DNA from: JAYRWD01 sp041918255
Lineage (GTDB): Bacteria; Patescibacteriota; Dojkabacteria; B142; WJKM01
Direction: 5' to 3'
Length of the DNA: 8,976 nt
Assembly: GCA_041918255.1 (NCBI GenBank)
Contig: JAYRWD010000016.1
Location: forward strand, 1-8,976
Shown here: piece after piece, positions 5,236 through 8,976 of the stretch
How positions within the stretch are numbered: position 1 is the stretch's first letter
Layout: every line of letters begins with the position of its first letter
The notes under the pieces: generated by a model
The model's database searches: none
Seen by the model: only the letters and a program-made list of their open reading frames with translations
What the model was told of the DNA's origin: nothing
Program-made: the position numbers and the translations under genes

Positions 5236-6438
5236 TTAGTCAACTTTATTTGATTTAATAGCAATTTTGTACGCAAAGAGTAGGAAAAGCATCGCAGTGA
5301 AAATGCATCCCCATATAAACGCAAAATAATTAGGTGAGGTTCTATCTATAAAACCTCCGCCCCAAATCAGAATAATCGAATAGGGTAAAATTACAAATAA
5401 AGACATAGTTGAAAGAGCCGTTGCACGATTTCTGCTCGATATATTTTTATTCACAAGCGTGGACTTCAAATTGATAAATATTGTTGAAGATGAAATCCGC
5501 GCTAGAATCAAAAATGCTCCAGCCAACGCCCCGACAAAGTTTGCTACTATAAATGATGACATCAAAATAACTGAACATATTATTATCAACGCCCGTGGAG
5601 CAAACCTCTTTTCAAGTTTAGGATAGAATTGCGAAAAAATAGCGCTCAAGATATAGCCGGTACCAAAGAGAATTCCGATATTTCCCGGAGTGAACCCATA
5701 ATCTTTAGCTTGAGATAATCCTAGAAACTCACTGGCAACGTAATATCCGAGCGAAATTGTGATCAAAAGTACACTCAAGAATGTAATGTCTCTATTCTTA
5801 AACAGTTCTCTGAATCCTTGAACATTCTGTTTCACATACAAACTTAATGATAAGTTATATTTTTCAAGGTCAAGCCCCGGTTCTTTGACTTTAAAAATAA
5901 ATATTAGACCAATGAAAAAATATACAGCACTTGTAAGTATATATGGTAAGAAGGGATTAATTTCATACAAAAACCCACCCGTATAGGCAGAGATAAAAAG
6001 ACCTATCCAAGATAAAGTAGTAAAGTCTGATACAACAACCGGATATTCTACCTCGTTATTTTTTTCAACCATAGTATCATAAACAATAGCCTCAAAAGAG
6101 CCCGAATACATAGCTTTAGCAAATCCTTTCACTATCTCAAGACCGACGAAAAAACTAAAACTAGTAGAGAAAACATACATGAAATTAGTCACCGACCAAA
6201 CCAAAAAAGAAATAATCAATGTAATACGTTTGCCAAATAGATCAGCAAATGCTCCGGTTGGAATCTCAAGAATCACCGACGTAATCGCCTGAATAATGGT
6301 TAGAAGCGCCGCCTGCTGATAATTTATTATCCGTAGGTAAAAGAAAAGCCAAATAGGAATTATGAAATAGAGCTCGCCTAGGAAGGAAGAAACATAAAAG
6401 GGTTTCAGATATGGATATTTACGGATAGAAGTTAGCAT
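5236..6438 (-). CDS. Major facilitator superfamily transporter
   Basis: 400 residues, about 12 hydrophobic segments, as expected for MFS. Motif A is in the loop after helix 2: EIPTGAFADLFGKR (58-71) with D66. Helix 4 carries GSFEAIVYDT (113-122), a pattern seen in the drug/metabolite-exporter-like group with ExPTG at the end of helix 2. The central cytoplasmic loop is ~183-215, and the second-half motif-A-like loop includes SRNRATALS (335-343). Substrate cannot be predicted; export of a small organic molecule is most likely by family resemblance. It is the last gene of a - strand operon, 27 bp after the ThDP enzyme, suggesting it moves that enzyme's product or a relative. The start ATG at 6438 gives a short cytoplasmic N-terminus before helix 1; the leader (acacaacgaaag) has no proper Shine-Dalgarno. 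Confidence 0.9.
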   Translation of the reverse strand: MLTSIRKYPYLKPFYVSSFLGELYFIIPIWLFFYLRIINYQQAALLTIIQAITSVILEIPTGAFADLFGKRITLIISFLVWSVTNFMYVFSTSFSFFVGLEIVKGFAKAMYSGSFEAIVYDTMVEKNNEVEYPVVVSDFTTLSWIGLFISAYTGGFLYEINPFLPYILTSAVYFFIGLIFIFKVKEPGLDLEKYNLSLSLYVKQNVQGFRELFKNRDITFLSVLLITISLGYYVASEFLGLSQAKDYGFTPGNIGILFGTGYILSAIFSQFYPKLEKRFAPRALIIICSVILMSSFIVANFVGALAGAFLILARISSSTIFINLKSTLVNKNISSRNRATALSTMSLFVILPYSIILIWGGGFIDRTSPNYFAFIWGCIFTAMLFLLFAYKIAIKSNKVD

Positions 6439-6465
6439 CTTTCGTTGTGTAAAAATATTCTTACT

Positions 6466-8046
6466 CTAACCCCCTACGATAGGCCTTTCCCCTCTGGGTA
6501 TTTCAAGATTCACAATGTAATTCTCTCTCATAAAGTCAGCATGTCTCAAAAATTCTTCGAACTCATTAGAAGAATCAATCTTTTTAAATTTCAGTCCAAA
6601 GGATTTAGCAAAATCTTCATACTTAATTTCCGGAACTTCACACTGTACGCTGAACCCATGTTCCTCTAATTGGTCCTGCTCAATATTTTGAGGACAGTGA
6701 TTATTAAAGATGAAAAATGAATTCTTAGTCTTAAACTTTTGCACCAAGGCTACTTCTTGCAAATTCATTAGAAAAGACAAATCGCCGGCAATGCTGAATA
6801 CTGGTCCAGAAGGATTCCCATAAGAATATCCTACTGCTGTTGGGATGCTGTATCCGCAGACACCGGATTTGCCCGAGGTATAGAATTTTTGATTAACGTT
6901 TAGATCTAAATCACTTATTGAAAGATAGCCTGCGTTACCCACATCGGCAAAGTAAGTAACCTCTGATTGAATAAGTTTGGTTAAAGTTCGTAGATAATCC
7001 CCAGTTCTCGAATCAATTTGGTGTTTCTTAGGTAATTTATTCCATGGCTTTTTGATACTCTGAATCTGTTTGAGAAATTCTGTGGCTTCACTACAGTATC
7101 CCCGCAATGGATTAAAAACCCTCCCAATTTCTTCGCTATATGGATGGATTTGAATTATTTTATTCTCGACAACATTTCTGAACACTCGGTTTGAAAACGC
7201 CACGAAGTCATCGCCCAAAGCTATGACCAAGTCAGCTTCTTCGCAAGCTTGCCTTATATGATCAGAATTGCAATACCAATCTGTCCCCAAATAATTGTTT
7301 AGAATCGGCACCCTTCCTTTTGCGGCGTAGGTTGTGAAATATGGTGCATTGTCGGATAGCACGGTTTGGAGTAATCCAAAATCTTTATCTCGGTACTCTT
7401 TGCCAATAATAAAAAGTGGTTTTTTTGAGTTACGGAAATATCCCTCGAACTCTTTCAAATCCTCATCTGCAGGTATATTCTTGTTTTGAATAAAAAGATA
7501 TTCTACTCTCGGGATCTTGTTAATTTTCAACTCTTCAGTTTGTAGCTCCGGTGGAATTGTGAGAGAAACAGGTCCGGGTCTTCCCGTTAAAGCGGTTTTG
7601 ATAGCATCGTTGATATATGCAATAGCGTTATCCTTTGAATCTATAACAAAGCTAGCCTTTGTGCACGACTTCAGCAACGTTCTTTCGTCCAACGTCCTTC
7701 CTATTCCGGTATTTGAATGATATTCATTCTTCCCCAATCCCCCAGCAAACGGCCTACCCGCAAGAACTACCATAGGAACGCTATCGACATAGGCGTTTAC
7801 TATGCCAGTAAGAGCGTTCGTGATCCCGGGTCCCGGAGCAAGTAACAGAATAGGCAATTTACCCGTAGCAAGCCAATATCCTTCGGCGAAATGGGCGGCG
7901 TTTTGTTCGTGTGAATTTAACACAAATTTAAATCCTTCTTCATGTAAGGCGATATTTAATTTCATGCCAACATATGAGGGAATCCCAAAAACGCTATCTG
8001 CGCCAACTTTTTTTAATGTATTAACTAAATACTGGTTAACATTCAT
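6466..8046 (-). CDS. Thiamine-diphosphate enzyme, acetolactate synthase/2-oxoacid decarboxylase superfamily
   Basis: 526 residues with the three-domain layout of the family. The N-terminal Pyr domain (1-170) has GIPSY (21-25), the catalytic Glu in NSHEQNAAHFAEGYW (E47), PGPGITNALTG (71-81) and GRPGPV (155-160). The central domain (~195-330) has GDDF in the usual ADLVIALG context. The C-terminal PP domain has the Mg/ThDP motif from GDLSF (421-425, D422) to NN (448-449), about 28 residues as expected. It should make or use a ThDP-bound enamine from a 2-oxo acid: carboligation (acetolactate synthase-like) or decarboxylation. Unusual points are GDL where acetolactate synthases have GDG (MenD has GDL/GDLT-like forms), and YHSNTGIGR (109-117) where they have FQE. 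Hence true acetolactate synthase is doubtful. It lies 29 bp after metK and 27 bp before the MFS gene, so probably one operon. Confidence 0.88.
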   Translation of the reverse strand: MNVNQYLVNTLKKVGADSVFGIPSYVGMKLNIALHEEGFKFVLNSHEQNAAHFAEGYWLATGKLPILLLAPGPGITNALTGIVNAYVDSVPMVVLAGRPFAGGLGKNEYHSNTGIGRTLDERTLLKSCTKASFVIDSKDNAIAYINDAIKTALTGRPGPVSLTIPPELQTEELKINKIPRVEYLFIQNKNIPADEDLKEFEGYFRNSKKPLFIIGKEYRDKDFGLLQTVLSDNAPYFTTYAAKGRVPILNNYLGTDWYCNSDHIRQACEEADLVIALGDDFVAFSNRVFRNVVENKIIQIHPYSEEIGRVFNPLRGYCSEATEFLKQIQSIKKPWNKLPKKHQIDSRTGDYLRTLTKLIQSEVTYFADVGNAGYLSISDLDLNVNQKFYTSGKSGVCGYSIPTAVGYSYGNPSGPVFSIAGDLSFLMNLQEVALVQKFKTKNSFFIFNNHCPQNIEQDQLEEHGFSVQCEVPEIKYEDFAKSFGLKFKKIDSSNEFEEFLRHADFMRENYIVNLEIPRGERPIVGG

Positions 8047-8075
8047 TTCCGGTGGTTTACTAAAAGTTAAATATA

Positions 8076-8976
8076 TTATTTATGCTCTCTCATCCCAAAC
8101 CTCTTCTTCAACTCTTCCACATAATCCAACTTCTCCCACGCGAAAAATTCAATCTTTCTCTTTACTTTTTTCCCATCCTCTAACATTTCAACCTCTTCCA
8201 CGTAAGGCTTACGACCGAAATGACCGTATGTGGCCGTTGGCAGAAAAATCGGATTTTTGAGTTTAAACCTTTTGATAATCATAGCTGGACGAAGGTCAAA
8301 AAGTTCACCTATAATCTTTGAAATTTCACCGTCGCTCAATACTCTACCCCCCGGATCTTTCACGCGAGCCGATCCAAAGGTATTCACATACAAACCTACT
8401 GGTCGAGCAACCCCAATAGCATACGCAACTTGAACAAGAATCTCATCGGCAATTCCAGCAGCTACCATATTTTTCGCAATATGGCGCATTGCATATGCCG
8501 CAGAACGATCCACCTTGGAAGGATCCTTTCCAGAGAAAGCGCCACCGCCATGCGCGCCCTTACCGCCATAGGTATCTACGATTATTTTTCGACCGGTTAA
8601 CCCTGTATCTCCGTGGGGACCACCAATCACAAATTTTCCTGTGGGATTAACTAGAAGTCGAATATCAGCATCTAGCATCTTGCGATATTTAGCCGGCAAT
8701 CGTTTGCGTACCTGAGGAAATAAATATTTGAGGATATCTGATTTGATTTTTGAAATCATTGCCTCTTCAGCTTTTTTCTTCGAAGCTGGGGCATTATCCT
8801 TAGGCATCACAAATTCATCGTGCTGAGTGGATATAACCACCGTATCGATACGCAAAGGTTTATTTTCATCACTATATTCGATTGTAGTTTGGGATTTACC
8901 ATCTGGGCGTAAATATTTCATTACCTTACCAGCCTTGCGAATAGCAGATAATTCCTGAAGAATAATGTGAGAAACC
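8076..8976 (-). CDS. metK: S-adenosylmethionine synthetase, N-terminus outside the window
   Basis: The frame stays open from the stop at 8076 through the window edge. The 18 codons before the internal Met at 8921 read SHIILQELSAIRKAGKV, which is authentic MetK sequence, so that Met is not the start. About 299 of roughly 400 residues are visible. Diagnostic parts are YLRPDGKSQ (substrate/phosphate contacts), DTVVISTQHDE, GPHGDTGLTGRKIIVDTYGG (the 2nd-domain core), the PROSITE-type signature GGGAFSGKDPSKVDRS (within 8502-8558), and the C-terminal FFAWEKLDYVEELKKRFGM. The enzyme condenses ATP and methionine to S-adenosylmethionine in the cytoplasm and is essential in most bacteria. The first signature (GAGDQG) would be upstream of the edge. 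It is the promoter-proximal visible gene of the metK-ThDP enzyme-MFS operon, so those two accessory genes are probably co-expressed with a housekeeping gene. Confidence 0.97.
   Translation of the reverse strand, partial: VSHIILQELSAIRKAGKVMKYLRPDGKSQTTIEYSDENKPLRIDTVVISTQHDEFVMPKDNAPASKKKAEEAMISKIKSDILKYLFPQVRKRLPAKYRKMLDADIRLLVNPTGKFVIGGPHGDTGLTGRKIIVDTYGGKGAHGGGAFSGKDPSKVDRSAAYAMRHIAKNMVAAGIADEILVQVAYAIGVARPVGLYVNTFGSARVKDPGGRVLSDGEISKIIGELFDLRPAMIIKRFKLKNPIFLPTATYGHFGRKPYVEEVEMLEDGKKVKRKIEFFAWEKLDYVEELKKRFGMREHK

Noticed and set aside
7802..8260. 152-codon + strand frame spanning the ThDP gene/metK junction
   Set aside because: Antisense to two well-supported genes and crosses their intergenic gap, so it cannot be a conserved gene there.
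8076..8921. metK beginning at the Met at 8921
   Set aside because: The 18 codons upstream in the same frame are typical internal MetK sequence, so the gene runs off the window.

Overview
The window is an AT-rich stretch of bacterial chromosome with intact reading frames under the standard code. TGA ends the aminotransferase and the first GIY-YIG gene. No coding start is preceded by a convincing Shine-Dalgarno sequence, and two genes appear to start at TTG. Solitary GIY-YIG nuclease genes in tandem, short GC-rich palindromes and an otherwise ordinary set of small metabolic genes suggest an uncultivated Patescibacteria/CPR-type bacterium. That placement is an inference from gene style; no rRNA or other phylogenetic marker except metK is present to test it.

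Layout. Positions 1-541 hold two copies of a small GIY-YIG endonuclease gene on the + strand. The first is cut by the window edge. Between them lie a perfect 18-bp palindrome and what looks like the 3' two thirds of a tRNA (anticodon arm to CCA) with a 19-nt insertion in its T-loop. Positions 542-743 contain a REP-like palindromic element. On the - strand follow a HAD-family hydrolase (744-1394) and a class I aminotransferase (1568-2776), separated by a 107-bp sequence with perfect 14-bp terminal inverted repeats. Positions 2777-3274 are mostly unassigned, with one possible small Cys/His-rich protein. A two-helix membrane protein with a charged, helical cytoplasmic tail (3275-3892) and an aldo/keto reductase (4213-5139) lie on the + strand, each preceded by an extended -10 promoter candidate. 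The right half is a - strand operon read from the window edge inward: metK (partial), a thiamine-diphosphate enzyme of the acetolactate synthase/decarboxylase superfamily, and a 12-helix MFS transporter, with gaps of only 29 and 27 bp.

How the genes could work together. Aminotransferase, ThDP enzyme, aldo/keto reductase and exporter are the activities of an Ehrlich-type route (amino acid to 2-oxo acid to aldehyde to alcohol, then export), which would re-oxidise NAD(P)H in a fermentative cell. This is a hypothesis from neighbourhood only, because the genes lie in at least three transcription units. The most unusual sequence-level signals are in the first 1.6 kb: homology between the two nuclease genes ends exactly at the centre of a palindrome, a tRNA fossil sits at the nuclease-gene boundary, and a small MITE-like element follows. 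No CRISPR array, complete RNA gene, complete insertion sequence or recognisable defence system was found.
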